This document shows, piece by piece, positions 23,335-35,486 of a DNA stretch of 64,000 nt; position 1 is the first letter of the stretch, and every line of letters begins with the position of its first letter. A program made the position numbers and the translations under genes. The DNA is from Cucumis sativus (Eukaryota > Streptophyta > Magnoliopsida > Cucurbitales > Cucurbitaceae). The stretch is from the NCBI RefSeq assembly GCF_000004075.3, contig NC_026655.2:22429489-22493488 (forward strand), written 5' to 3'. The notes below the pieces were generated by a model. The model saw only the letters and a program-made list of their open reading frames with translations. It did no database searches and was not told the DNA's origin.

Positions 23335-26147
23335 ATGGCCTCTTCTTTCGCTCTCCCTTCCACTATTTCTCTCAAGAAATTCCCTCTCAATGCATCCTCC
23401 TCTTTCAGAAATGGATTCCGCACTGCATCCATTTCTCGATCTAGGGTTCTCATGAGCGCTTCTGTTGGATCCCAGACTTTAGTTGATGATTCCCTGTTCT
23501 TGGATTACAAACCCACTTCGGCTTTTTTGTTTCCTGGTCAGGTCAGTTCGTACTGGTTTTGGGGGTTTCCCTTGTTTTTGTTGCTTTGGTGTTTACTTAC
23601 ACTATGCACTCGATTGGATTTTGTTTTGAATTGAAAGCGAAAATTTTCAGTTGTAAAATGTGGTTGTGGATAAGGATTTGCCTAAATAATTTCTTGCTTT
23701 TTGATGGGAAAAGTAGATTCGTGTTTGTTTGTTTGTTTTTTTTTTTGTTTTTTTTCTTTTTTCTTTTTGTGGGTTGGCGTGTGCAAAGCTTGTCATTCAT
23801 CTTTCATAAAAGGAGCATGTCACGGCGGTGTTAAAGACAGTCCTTTTTATGCATCAATGGAAATTCTACAAAAATGGTGATCTTCAATTTTCATGAGAGT
23901 TGAAGGCTAAGGAAAGAGGATATGAAAGTTCAGTTCTTTGGAAGCAGTAGCTAACGAGTTCATCATTGTCCTGAATTGTACAACTATTGGCCCAATGCCC
24001 ATAGCAAGAGAAACAAGTATTCTACCTTCTATAGTGACTCTGCTGGTCATGTTTTATGAAGGTTTCTTTTGTTAAGTGATGCCCAGGTGGCATGCATATA
24101 ATGGCTTATACATTGATCAAGGATTAGAACCAGTATATTGTCTTAAGATTTACCTCTTACTGTTCAAAATTTCATAATTATCTCGCATATATCATGAAGC
24201 TGGATGTTGGGCAGTAGTTATGATTTTCTTATTCTTTTATGAAGCCTTTTCTTTTCTTCACTGAGTCAGGGTGCACAAGCTGTGGGCATGGGAAAGGAAT
24301 CTCATAGTGTTCCTGCTGCAGCTGACTTGTTCAACAGAGCAAATGATATCTTAGGGTATGATTCCTATTAGTATTCCTCCATCTTGCATTAGTCCTTGCA
24401 TTGGCCTGTTCAAGGTCAATCATACCTTGAGAGTTATCTTGATACTCACCTTAGATGAAAAATTAAGGAAATGACTGCCATGTGGTGTAATGTTACTTAG
24501 TCTTCCTTTGCAGGTTTGATCTTCTTGATGTCTGCACAAATGGGCCAAAGGAGAAACTAGATTCAACTGTTATAAGTCAGGTGCTTTGTCTTGTACTATT
24601 CAGTCTTCTCTGAGATTGCTTTTTATTTACTTATTGTCAGAGGATGGTAATGCAAGCCACTATTCAATTTAATGCACCTATGCTTACATATATCCCCGTT
24701 TAAGGTTTTGAAACTCTGAATTGATTGTACAATTGCAGCCAGCTATCTACGTCACTAGTCTAGCTGCAGTTGAGCTACTTCGTGCACGTGATGGAGGCCA
24801 ACAAATAATCGACTCTGTTGATGTCACTTGTGGTCTAAGCTTGGGGGAGTATACTGCATTAGCATTTGCAGGGGCTTTCAGGTGTCTAATCAGACTGACT
24901 GTAATTCTTATGTGTACCCACTTGCATATATAGATTGTTGGTCCAGTAAATAGCATCAAACAAGTTTAATTTTCTAATGGTTTTTGTTACATTTTTAGTT
25001 TTGAGGATGGACTCAGGCTGGTCAAACTGAGGGGCGAGGCAATGCAGGTAAACATAAATAATTGGGTAGTGGATATGTTTTTACTTCATCTTGCGACGTG
25101 CATGTTGTTGCAGTCACTGAAAACGACTTCTCCCATAACTCCCTTCAGGCAGCTGCTGATGGTGCTAAAAGTGCCATGGTCAGTATCATAGGGTTAGATT
25201 CAGAGAAGGTTCAACAGCTGTGTGATGCAGCTAATCAAGAAGTCGATGAAGCCAATAAAGTTCAGATAGCAAATTTCTTATGTCCTGTAAGGTTCTTTTA
25301 AATACCCTTCAGCTCAATAAGCTGTATGTTTTAAATTTCATTAGCACAGTTACACTGTCATGCTCATGCAAGGCCTTGCTACCATCACAGGGCAATTATG
25401 CCGTATCAGGAGGTCTTAAAGGAATAGAAGCAGTGGAAGCCAAGGCAAAGTCATTCAAAGCTCGAATGACGGTATCTGTCCTTTGCTGAACTTGATATTT
25501 GAAGCTAATATATTTCTTTCCCATTAGAACTCACACGGCAATGGCTGCACCACGGAATTGTAGGTACGTCTAGCTGTAGCAGGTGCATTCCATACTAGTT
25601 TCATGGAACCTGCTGTTTCAAGATTAGAAGCTGCACTTGCAGCAACAGAGATTAGAACTCCCAGAATACCAGTCATCTCCAATGTTGACGCACAGCCACA
25701 TGCAGATCCTAGCACAATCAAGAAAATTTTGGCACGCCAGGTAAAATTAACTCATAACATTCAGAATGAAGTATGCATTTTGCATCTTGCGTAAAACAAC
25801 TGATAGACATATGAGTCACTTTGTTTAGGGGACAAGATCAGGTAGTTTCTTCTGTATGTCAATGAATCCTGACATTGCTCATTATTCCCATTTCAAAACT
25901 ACAGGTGACTTCTCCTGTTCAATGGGAAACAACAGTAAAAACTCTACTCTCCAAGGGGCTGAAGAAGAGTTATGAATTGGGCCCCGGAAAGGTATGAAAC
26001 TCTACATCAATTTTAACTCAACTTATATTAGGTAAAATATATTTTGGGTTAATCTCACAAGTGTTACCTATTTTGGGTCAATAGGTTATAGCTGGGATTG
26101 TCAAGAGAGTGGACAAAAGTGCAGAAATTGAGAATATTGCAGCTTAA
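23335..26147 (+). CDS. MCAT: Malonyl-CoA:ACP transacylase, plastid (fatty acid synthesis)
   Basis: Ten exons join in frame to 365 residues: 23335-23541, 24270-24355, 24514-24580, 24739-24881, 24999-25047, 25149-25286, 25391-25471, 25564-25740, 25905-25991 and 26085-26147. The enzyme moves malonyl groups from CoA to acyl carrier protein for type II fatty acid synthesis in plastids. FLFPGQGAQAVGMG opens the FabD domain. GLSLGEY holds the nucleophilic Ser (about residue 154). AGAFHTSFM holds the catalytic His (about 267). QWETTV and ELGPGK close the fold. The Ser-rich first 50 or so residues look like a transit peptide. The start is the ATG in a CGTCATGGCC context. Every junction is GT-AG and keeps the frame. 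Confidence 0.96.
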
Positions 26148-27230
26148 TCAAGTGTAGATTGAAGCAAACAGCTCACTGATGGTTGCAGAGTTCTTTCCCT
26201 ATCTGCTCTGGCTATCTCCCTATCCATCATTGCCAAAAGCATCTAACATAAATTAGTGCAATGCTCATTGTTTAGCCCCCTTTTCCTCCGAATGTTACAA
26301 TTAGTTCTAGAGCTGCAAGTTTCTAAACAAATGCACGATAATCTTTATTAGTTACTAGGATAATTCATCATAGTTGGAAGCTTTCCATGAGAAATAATGT
26401 GCAAAATGAGTGTATTTGGTTTGGTTTTCAATTTTGATTTGTTTGAGATTGTTTCGATTAGTTCAGTTTGTATTCTCATCGGACTTGTTTTTATGAAACA
26501 ATTAAACTAAATCCTCTCGAACATGCCTTCAATGATCATACCATTTACTAACAAAGTTGGATTGGAAGATTGTTGGTATTTGAAATGATCATACCATTTA
26601 CTAACAAAGTTGGATTGGAAGATTGTTGGTATTTGAAGTACAAACTATTTTTCAGTTTGAGTTTTAACATTCAGTTATGGTACAAACTATTCTAGTTAAA
26701 TCTACAACAAAGACGAAGAGGACAGTGACAATTCGAATTTTCACTAAGAATTTGTTTCAACTTCATCAATATCAATATTACATATTTGGAAGCAAGAATT
26801 AAAGAGAGCAAAGAGGGGAGAGGGAAAGAGTTTGAATCTAACATCGTCAATTCAAATAGGTTAGTAATGGCAACCCTAACCTCTATTTTGAGCTTATTTT
26901 GGGAACCATTTCATCATCAGGTTCTAGCCCGGGTTGGACAGAAATCAATACATTTGTGGCTTCAAGAGCTTTAATCAAGCAAGCAGCTCATTGAAGGTCA
27001 TGGCTTCGGAATTCTTTCAAGATTAACTCAGCAGGAAACTACAAGTTTGAATCATAAAACTCAATCTAAGCATATATTGAATGGCATTCAATTTATGATA
27101 TATGGAAGAAATCACTTAGGATTGAGAAATGGAGGAACTGTTCGTGAATCAAAACCCAGAAGGATCTTTATTCATGAGGATAGTCCAGAGAGTCATGGGA
27201 TAATTCTTTAACATAAACCAAAGGAATGAT

Positions 27231-27264
<34 letters not shown>

Positions 27265-27299
27265 GGATCTGAATTTTGAAATGCCAAACGTTCCATTTA
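26148..27299. other. Intergenic between MCAT and the MEA1-like gene
   Basis: The 3' UTRs of the two convergent genes should lie here. The region holds the 53-bp tandem duplication listed separately and a GAA/AGA-rich tract at about 27226-27264. No gene is seen. Confidence 0.5.
26531..26636. repeat. Exact tandem duplication, 53 bp twice
   Basis: The unit beginning AATGATCATACCATTTAC occurs at 26531-26583 and again at 26584-26636 with no difference that I can see. It lies about 380 bp after the MCAT stop. Confidence 0.9.
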
Positions 27300-27911
27300 T
27301 CAGTTCCCGAGACTATTGGAAACAGTAGGCGTTTGCCTAAGCCTTCGAAGCTGATCAATCCAACGATCCTCGGACACAATCCGAGTCCAATCTGGAGCAG
27401 AGCCATCAAACGAAATGCCGCGCATGGCTTCCATAATTCTCGTTGTATTCTCCGGCGACAGCGGTGCATTCCGCCGAGTTTCATCCTCTCTAAAAGCCAT
27501 TCTTATCGCCGAATCAGAAGCAACTCTCATCCTCTCCTCCTCTTCGTCATCACTACACCTTCTCTCCACATCGTCGTTCAAGGTAAGAGATGAAACTGCA
27601 TTCTCTACACCGCATCCGTTAGGTAACTGGTGGAAATGAGGATCGGAGCTGTAGGTTTCGTCCTCTGATTCAGCTATATCCGATTCTTCACCATCAATGG
27701 CCGAGATCGGCTCGTAGTAATCCGATCCTTCAGCTGAATTCGTATCCGAATCACTGCCGTCGGCTATGTCTGCCAGAAACATCATCACCAAAGAACTCAA
27801 CAAAATTGAATCACATGAAAGAACAGAAAACACAAAATTAGAAAAAAAAAAAAAAACATCTCTCTACGTACCTTCAGTGAAAACAATTCCAGAATTCAAC
27901 GTTGCATTCAT
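27300..27911 (-). CDS. Small acidic protein resembling the MEA1 (male-enhanced antigen 1) family
   Basis: Two exons, 27911-27872 and 27769-27300, join to 169 residues. The N-terminal two thirds is very acidic and Ser-rich (runs such as GSDSDTNSAEGSDYYEP and SDDEEEERM) and is probably disordered. The C-terminal 60 residues look folded. They contain NTTRIMEAMRGISF and then APDWTRIVSEDRWIDQL, which resembles the C-terminal MEA1 pattern of a helix followed by P-x-W-x..E..W. Function in plants is unknown to me. The start is the ATG of MNATLNSGIVFTED; the larger open frame in exon 2 begins inside the intron and is not the real start. The gene is divergent from PBCP, with a tRNA gene between them. 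Confidence 0.7.
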
Positions 27912-28064
27912 TCTGTAATCGGAAAAGGCACCGACGATGGCTAATTAGGGCATTCTGCGCCAAAGCATCCGATCACAAGGATCTAAAGCCAACAACAACA
28001 ATAGAAAAGCCAAATTTCGTTTTAAAATATAATCCTTCTTAAAAAAATAAATTTAAAAAAGAAA

Positions 28065-28135
28065 TGCACCAGCCGGGAATCGAACCCGGGTCTGTACCGT
28101 GGCAGGGTACTATTCTACCACTAGACCACTGGTGC
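28065..28135 (-). tRNA. tRNA-Gly (GCC)
   Basis: This 71-nt gene, read on the minus strand, has acceptor stem GCACCAG pairing with CTGGTGC and discriminator A. The A box is TGGTCTAGTGGTA, the anticodon loop is CTGCCAC (anticodon GCC) and the B box is GGTTCGATTCC. No intron is present. A T-rich run follows on the minus strand (28065 downward) and should serve as the Pol III terminator. All stems pair, so it is probably functional. Confidence 0.97.
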
Positions 28136-28252
28136 TTTTTAAGATAAACAAGTATAATGTAGCAAATAAACTAAACTTCAATGGAAGCCACAAGAATAGA
28201 TTTTGCTATTGTTGTTGTGAGAGATGAGACGCGAGAAAGGCTGAAGCGGGAA

Positions 28253-30748
28253 ATGGCGGCACTCGCTCTCCATGCCTCTGTTCCTCAGTCTCAGCCATTC
28301 ATTCCTTTCCCTTCCTTTTCTCTTTCAACATTCTCTCAATCTTCGAACAGAAGGAATTTGCTCTTTTGTGCTCCACCTCAACTCCACCATGTCCGGTATG
28401 CTTTCTACTTCTTTTTTCCTGTTGCAATTCATCTCTATCCGAATTGAAGCTTCAATCCTCTTTCTCCCTTCATTGTTGTGTAAATTCAATTTACGTGGAT
28501 GTATTACCAATTGCGGTGCTAGTTACTCTCTAATTCTATCTTCCAAGTCCTACCTAGTACCAATTTCTGAGCTATTTCTATTCATATTCTTGATTTTAGA
28601 TCAGAGATGACGTTGTCCGTTGGAACTCATCTCATTCCACACCCAAACAAGGTGAGTGTAGGCTGCAGCAGCCTTTCATTAACCTTCTTCAACTAAATAA
28701 AATGCCCACTCTTAACTTTCTTATTTTTCTCGTGTGCTTCAAGGCTCTCACTGGAGGGGAGGATGCTTTCTTTGTCAGTAGCTACTCTGGAGGAGTTATT
28801 GCTGTTGCTGATGGTGTCTCTGGGTATGGGTTGAGAATCTGAGATTGAGAAATCTATTTTATTGATTAATTCATCTTGTTTTCTCTTCATATACTGGAGA
28901 TTAGTATATTCCAATTAATATTTTGTTCAATTATAGTTGTTCTTGAATTGTTTTCTTGCCTAGTTGGGCTGAAGAAAATGTGGATCCTTCTTTGTTCCCT
29001 CGAGAGTTCTTGGCTAACGCTTCAGATTTGGTGGGGAATGACGATGAGGTTGTATCATCATAACCATCTTGATCTTGAACCTAATTGCTTGTATGGTTTA
29101 TAAATTTTTTTTATAATTTATAGAATGGAAAGAGTTCGATTACTATTGTAGTTTCTTATTCTTGGACAATACGGTGTTTCTTTCTATTTTATTTTTCAGT
29201 AATGGAAAAAACTATGATGTGCTAATTAAGCAGGTTAATAACGACCCTCGAATTCTTCTGAGAAAGGCTCATGCTGCTACCTCTGCAACTGGTTCAGCTA
29301 CTGTGTAAATCTTCCTATCCACTTAAAATTATAAGAAGTTTGATTTGAATCATGCACCTGCTATGTTTAAGCTTTATGATTTACCTTAGCTTTCCTTTCA
29401 CTGGGATAGGCAGAATTATTGCAATGATGGAGAGGGATGGCATGCTCAAAATTGCTAATGTTGGAGATTGTGGATTAAAGATCATTCGTAAAGGTTCTTT
29501 CCACTAATGTCTAATTTTATTTGAATTCAGCTTCAACTGTTTGGTTCCGAATCTTAATTTCTTTATATAAACATAAAATTGATTTCCTTAGGTCAAATTA
29601 TATTTTCCACGTCTCCACAAGAGCATTTCTTTGACTGCCCGTATCAACTTAGCTCTGAACGGGTTGGCCAGACATTCCTTGATGCCATGGTATGATGATT
29701 TTCTATATCTATATTGATTTTGTTTTTGTCAACTTCTACATATCTCCGTTGTTCCACCAGCAAAGTTCTCCACAATATGGAAAAGTAGAAGTGAAAAGAA
29801 GTGACAACGTTTTTATAAACTAACATTTCAAAAGAAGCGTTTCTTAACTTTTACATGGCATATTACAGTCAGAAAGATGGAATGGAGAACTGAAATGGAT
29901 AAAACAAGTTGTTTTACTTTTGTGATCATTGTATGTATGACCGATGATCTTCCCCACCCAAAGGACTTGGTACTTCCTAATTTACATGAACAAATCATAA
30001 ACTTGAGAGTATGGCATGAGTTTTTGGTGTTGCGTGACTATGTTTTGGTTACTTTACTGCTTCCCTTAACAATATAAAATCTATAATTGCACCATGAATC
30101 CATGATCATTGAGATCGACAGATACATCATGTCTTAATATTGCAAACAGGTTAGCAATGTGGAGCTAATAGAGGGAGATATTTTAGTTATGGGCTCGGAT
30201 GGTCTTTTTGATAATGTTTTTGACCATGAGATTGTTGCAACAGCAACCAAATACATTGATGTCGGTGAGGCTGGTATGTGGTATCTGGTTCACTGTCTGT
30301 TGGAAGGTTTGTCTCTTAATTATTCAATCAGCTTGACCATGTTTAATTTGTTTCTCGTTGCTAGCTAAGGCACTGGCTAACCTTGCAAGTAGTCATTCAG
30401 CGGATATAGCCTTTGAATCACCGTATTCATTGGAGGCTAGATCTAAGGTAAAATCGGTTTTTTAGCATCAATACTTTAATGTGTGTGAGGTTCCAGAGTT
30501 GGCACCTCCTCTATTGGCTTCCTTTCAATGGATACCTTAAGTTTTTTCACATTAAATTTTCACAGGGTTATGATGTTCCTTTTTGGAAAAAAATGCTGGG
30601 AATGAAGCTTACAGGCAAGAATTTGACTCATATAATCTAAGATTCCCATGAATTTACATTGGTAGTTAACTTTAGACCTTTCTCTCTCTGAACAGGGGGA
30701 AAGCTTGATGATATCACTGTGGTCGTCGGTCAGGTAGTGAGCATGTGA
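28253..30748 (+). CDS. PBCP: Photosystem II core phosphatase (PP2C type, chloroplast)
   Basis: Eleven exons join to 305 residues: 28253-28395, 28600-28651, 28744-28823, 28964-29048, 29234-29304, 29414-29493, 29592-29689, 30150-30273, 30365-30447, 30566-30614 and 30696-30748. PP2C metal-site motifs are present: GGEDAFF, VADGVSGW, NVGDCG, MGSDGLFDNV and GKLDDITVVV. Segments such as SVGTHLIPHP, QEHFFDCPYQLSSE and ESPYSLEARSKGYDVPFWKK match my memory of Arabidopsis PBCP (At2g30170). That enzyme dephosphorylates D1, D2 and CP43 and aids thylakoid unfolding and PSII repair. The first 45 residues look like a transit peptide. An in-frame ATG at 28181 would add 24 charged residues; I prefer 28253 (MAALAL). 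Intron 10 has a GC donor (GCAAGA at 30615). Confidence 0.95.
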
Positions 30749-31009
30749 TCTTATCATTTTCTCAACGAAGGTTACAATGAAATGCAACACAGTATATAAT
30801 ATGGTTCCACAATCCATTCTTGTAAACTAATTATTTATTCTACAGCATAATTCTTACATCAAAGATCTGTCACATAATAAATGACATGCACCCTCATTAT
30901 TTGACAATATGGTCCCAACCCTCAACAGTGAAGTAAAAAGGCCAGTCGGTTCAACACATTATCTTACAGTCAGAACATTAGGGAATGATTGGGTTGAGAA
31001 TCCCAAGTA
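30749..31009. other. 3' flank of PBCP
   Basis: This probably contains the PBCP 3' UTR; AATAA-type signals lie near 30826-30890. Nothing else is recognised. Confidence 0.5.
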
Positions 31010-31985
31010 TTAGATAGAATAGACTAGATGGAATCCATCCTATTTGGTGTCATCTTTTGAAATGCTCCATATAAATCCATCCAGGTTGTGACGAGATGAT
31101 CCACCTGGCCATGTTGCTCTGTGACAAATATCTTTTAGGTTTTTGGCTCTATCCCTCATTTGCTTTCCCTTGGAGCTGCTGAGATCCATAAACCTTTGGG
31201 CAATCTCTGATATTTCTTCCTTTACAATTAATGTTTCAGTTCCAACCTTGGTTCTTTTAACCCTACACCCAATCTTCCAGTCTTCAACAATGTGGGTACT
31301 GTTGGGAGTTTGATCAAAAAAATAGAAGAAAAGTGATCATAGGAATCCCTGCATAAACAGCTTCCAGAGTTGAATTCCAGCCACAATGACTCCAAAACCT
31401 ACCTACCGAGGAATGACACAAGACCTTCAATTGTACACACCATGGCACTACTAATCCCTTTTCTTCGCATAGCTCCTTCAACCGAGGAGCTTCCCCTCGG
31501 GTCACCCATAAGAACTGAACACCACTATTTCATAGTCAAGAAGCTATTTCACCCATTTGGGAAGCTCTGACCGAAAGGAAACTTCCCAATGAAATGTGTA
31601 ACACAGAGTTCGGAGGTTGGAGATTCAACCGTTGTTGATCATTGTAGCCATCGTTATTACCTACTCGAGGTTCTCTTCAATTTCAAACTAGGGTGTAGCA
31701 GGACCAATCGGGTAGATAGGAATTCGAAATTCCAGTTCAAAGTTTCCATCATTTCGATTCAAACTAATATAAAGAAGTGAATATTAAGCAGTCTGCTTTC
31801 GGTACCCTTGCTATGCAATCCAAGATAATTTCCATGACTTACTATCATGCTCTTCAATCACTTTTCGAAGACCTGCTTTATGTGTTGAAGAAAGTCCTGA
31901 AATTTGATCCACTTCATCAACATGATCTGCATTTATATCGCAAACCTGTCAACTTCTTTTTTTTAAAAAGAATGAAAGAAGAAAA
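31010..31985 (-). pseudogene. Decayed UDP-glycosyltransferase (UGT87-like), 3' half only
   Basis: On the minus strand the C-terminal half of a plant UGT is readable in pieces. A stretch resembling DEVDQISGLSSTHKAGLRKV lies near 31930-31860 and PIYPIGPATP near 31715-31690. VLHISLGSF-like sequence lies near 31605. An intact run from RGEAPRLKELC through the PSPG box (WSHCGWNSTLEAVYAGIPM) covers 31505-31320. FFDQTPNSTHIVEDWKIG and a C-terminal tail follow near 31330-31050. The order is correct, but in-frame stops and frame changes break it. The sugar-donor PSPG box is the best-kept part. No N-terminal acceptor domain is visible. It cannot encode an active enzyme. Confidence 0.8.
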
Positions 31986-32059
31986 CAACAAATTTCATGA
32001 AACAAAAACCCTGAGTAATCACACCTATAGAATAATTACAAAAGTCTAAAGGAAACATG

Positions 32060-32320
32060 AAGGCGAGCTAAAAACGAAAGCTCTCTAGGATCCCTCTTCA
32101 TACCCCTAAATGACCTACATTTCTGCTCAGCCCACAAAACCACACTCTACCAAGCCAATGAAACCGGTCTTTCTCTCCAAAAAGCAGATTGAGGTGGAAT
32201 TCCCCGATCATAGCTGACGTGGGTTTCATTTTCCCCCCAAAAAGTAGATTGAGGAGGAATTCCTCACTCATAGCACTGACGTCTCTATGATAAGTACACA
32301 CCATACCAAACGTTTATAAA
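32060..32320 (-). mobile_element. LINE ORF2 tail fragments
   Basis: The minus strand encodes MSEEFLLNLLFGGK and then, 57 bases on, a near repeat MIGEFHLNLLFGEKDRFHWL. The same peptide pattern occurs in the LINE copy at 51320-52343 (MIGEFLLHPSFREKGRFLW), so this is a short fragment of a related non-LTR element with a small internal duplication. It adjoins the decayed UGT. The borders are approximate. Confidence 0.6.
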
Positions 32321-35300
32321 AAGAATCCTAGACGCTGCTCGAAAAGTCACCGTGCCAGACTGTTATCTCTCATGACTTTAGTATCATTCTCTTGAAGAAC
32401 TTTCTGAAGGATTGGCTGGCACTCTCATCAACTGATTTGTTTGGACTGAAAGACTTTGTTATCTCTCATGATTAATGAATGACAAGTCAATAGATCAGAT
32501 TAAGTTGGTCTAAAGGTTGGATTCAAAATTCTCCTACCCCATATTAACATTTTGTCGAAGAGGGAAGGAATTCTCTTTTAAGCTGTTAATGGCTAATTCA
32601 TGACAATAGGTTTCCTTTTCTTTTAGAATGTGAATTAGTCCATAATTTGGGTAATCTTGGATTATTCCATATTTGGAATTCTTCCCTTGTGTCAAGCCAG
32701 GCATTTCTCAGAAAAATATCTTTGAACTATAAGTTTGTTTTGATAATATATATATATTTTTTTAATTTCACTTCAAATCGTTCACATTTGAATTTTGGTT
32801 CAAACCAACATCACTTAGCTTGTGCATTGAATATTTAAATTTATAGATGAAAATGCTTGTATGTGCTTATGCAAACAAATTTGAACACAGGATACCTGTT
32901 GTCTTCTTCCTCCTTTCAACTCGAACTTGCTTTGACACTCTATAATATCGAAGGCAACAATTAATATGACACCGTCAATATCACACGTATTCCTAACTAG
33001 AGACCTAAAGACGAGTCTTGTAAATAGCTACGTACTAACAATACCAAGTAGTAAGCAAGTTTTATGTACTAATTTAAGCGTAGGAGAGTATCTAGGTCAC
33101 ACTACACTAGGGGCGAGTTAGAGGGGGCATAAAAGACCTATACAAGTTTCCAGTGTCAACAATAAAGAAGAAAAATAGATAAAGGTAGATGGGTAAAAGG
33201 TTGGAAAGATGGAGAAAGAAAAAAGAGGGAAGAAGAAGAGGCTTAAGATGACTCTTGTATGTTCATCACTACCCAAAAGTTTAAAATAATGTAAAAAGAA
33301 ACAAATTAGAGAAAGTAAAAGTAGTGCAATTGTACATGTCATTTACAAAAAAGAGAGAGATTCATCAAGTCGACTATATCTTGATGATGTGTGGAATGAC
33401 TTTAGACTTGGACTTAAATGGTGAACTTAGTACACATTTACTTCTAAGCTGTGAATTTGGAATCATGATTTACTTTTACTTATATCGTCATATTTTTCTG
33501 TCTTTTTATATTGATTACAATTGAATTTTTTTTTTCAATCATACTAATAATCTTGACTGTCATTATTCACAAAAACTAATGTCGTACTAACATTATTTCA
33601 TGAGACAAATTAATACGACAATGTAATTTGTCTCATAGTAGCTCTTGAATATTGATTAAAAATCTACATATTGTCTAATAACTATCAAATATAAGTTTAA
33701 TTATTTCATTTCTCCTTTAAACGTCCAAAGTGAGAAATGGTCATCTGGTCAAAATCAGAATCTAGCCAAGTACAAACCTATATATGACTAAGGAGAAGCA
33801 CGATATTATTGGTTGGTTTCAAGAAGGTAATAATTGAATAATGACTTTATGAAAAGGCTTTGTGTAAAATTGCATCTCTAGACTCTATAACCTTTCCTAA
33901 CTCGAAAGAATTATGGATCATATTATATATTTATAGTTAGCAGTTAGTTAACTCAACCATACCGTAAATGATATGGTAATTAACGTGACGAATTTTTTTT
34001 CGAAGAATTGATAATATGGTCAAGAAATTCCACAGTTTTGTTTGTGTGGTTGCCTTGATACCTTTTTTAATATTGATGCATATCCAAACCAATTTTGTTT
34101 AGATCTAACTATTTCATTTTAGTTTATAAACTCACACATTTATTATTGCATTTAACTTATCATTGCATTTAACTTTTGAACTAATAGGTCTTTTGGCTTA
34201 ATGTCTAATTTCATGCCAAAAGCTATATTTTAGCCTCCTATTAATTAATTTTCATGAATATATTTTAACAAAAATCTAGAATTAGTTTGTTGTGAAAAAT
34301 AAATGTCTAATTCATTACACACACACACGATCTTAAACAGGCTTGTATACATATATATTGTAGACATTCATATAGTCATTCATTGTCAATAAGAACTTAA
34401 GATACATTAAATTATTTCAAAGTTTATTAAATAGGTAAGTTATGTGAAAAATCATTTGTAATAATGTATATGAAAAATCATATATAGGACCCAAGAACTA
34501 AAAGCACATGATAATTGTGAACAATTTATTGCCCTCTGAATCTCATTAATGTGAACAAAAATTATTATAGCTCTTCACTTTTGGCACTTTTTTGTGGGAC
34601 CATCAAAAGTTAGAAAAATCAAATTGGAAAAAAAAAAAATCTTACATTTCCCTTTCAATCACATGGAAAAAGTTAATTGCTTAAATCTTTTTGTACTTTT
34701 TTTCAGAAATAATTGATATAGTTGGTGTTTCTGAATATATATACATATACATGTGTGTGTGTTGATTTGTCTCTAAAGATTAAAGGAAAGTTTTGGTTAA
34801 ACTCTAAATAGTCTTTGAACTCGGATTTACATCTTTATTCAATAATGGATTTACAATTAAAAGTTTTGAGATTTTATTAGATGAATTTGGAGACCACGGA
34901 TGATAAATTTGGCCTTTAAATCTTAAAAAGGAAGTATATATGTTTTGACAATTCAAACAATATGTAATTAATGATCATGTTGTTGGGGTACACCAAAGTG
35001 GATCATGAAAATATGAAACATTTCCATCAGAGTGCTCCTTAATTAAGTCTGTGGTGTCCAAACACACACTCACACTTGAAAAGGTGATGGGGAAGTTCTG
35101 TTGTTACAATATATAATTTAAGGTTTGTTGAGAGAGTGATGAGTGATGATGATGATGAAGAAGATGATGAGATGAGTAACAAATGTAGCTAAAGGTATGG
35201 TGAAGCTGAGAGGGTGTGTATCAATTCAATAAATGGACAATTAAGTTGGGGTCCCTCTGGAGATCAGACCCACCATTATTGAAATTAGAAACCCCACAGT

Positions 35301-35443
35301 CCCACACACAAAGCTTCTGAGCATCACACAGATATATTATATCTATGTGCATACAAATTTTAGATATTTTCATGAAGAATAATGTTAAAAGGAAAAGTTG
35401 GAGAGATACTTTTATTGTTGTGTTGAGATATTTTTCAACTTTT

Positions 35444-35479
<36 letters not shown>

Positions 35480-35486
35480 TTTTCAT
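32321..35486. other. Intergenic, gene-free
   Basis: This is AT-rich sequence with no frame of recognisable similarity. An ACAC run is near 34316-34328. A GATGAT-rich tract is at 35137-35178. The final few hundred bases should include the 3' UTR of the CCT gene. Confidence 0.5.
35443..35480. repeat. (TTTC)n microsatellite next to the last CCT-gene exon
   Basis: About nine to ten TTTC units end six bases before the stop codon of the CCT gene (35487), so the tract sits at the start of that gene's 3' UTR. On the transcript it reads as GAAA repeats. Confidence 0.9.
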
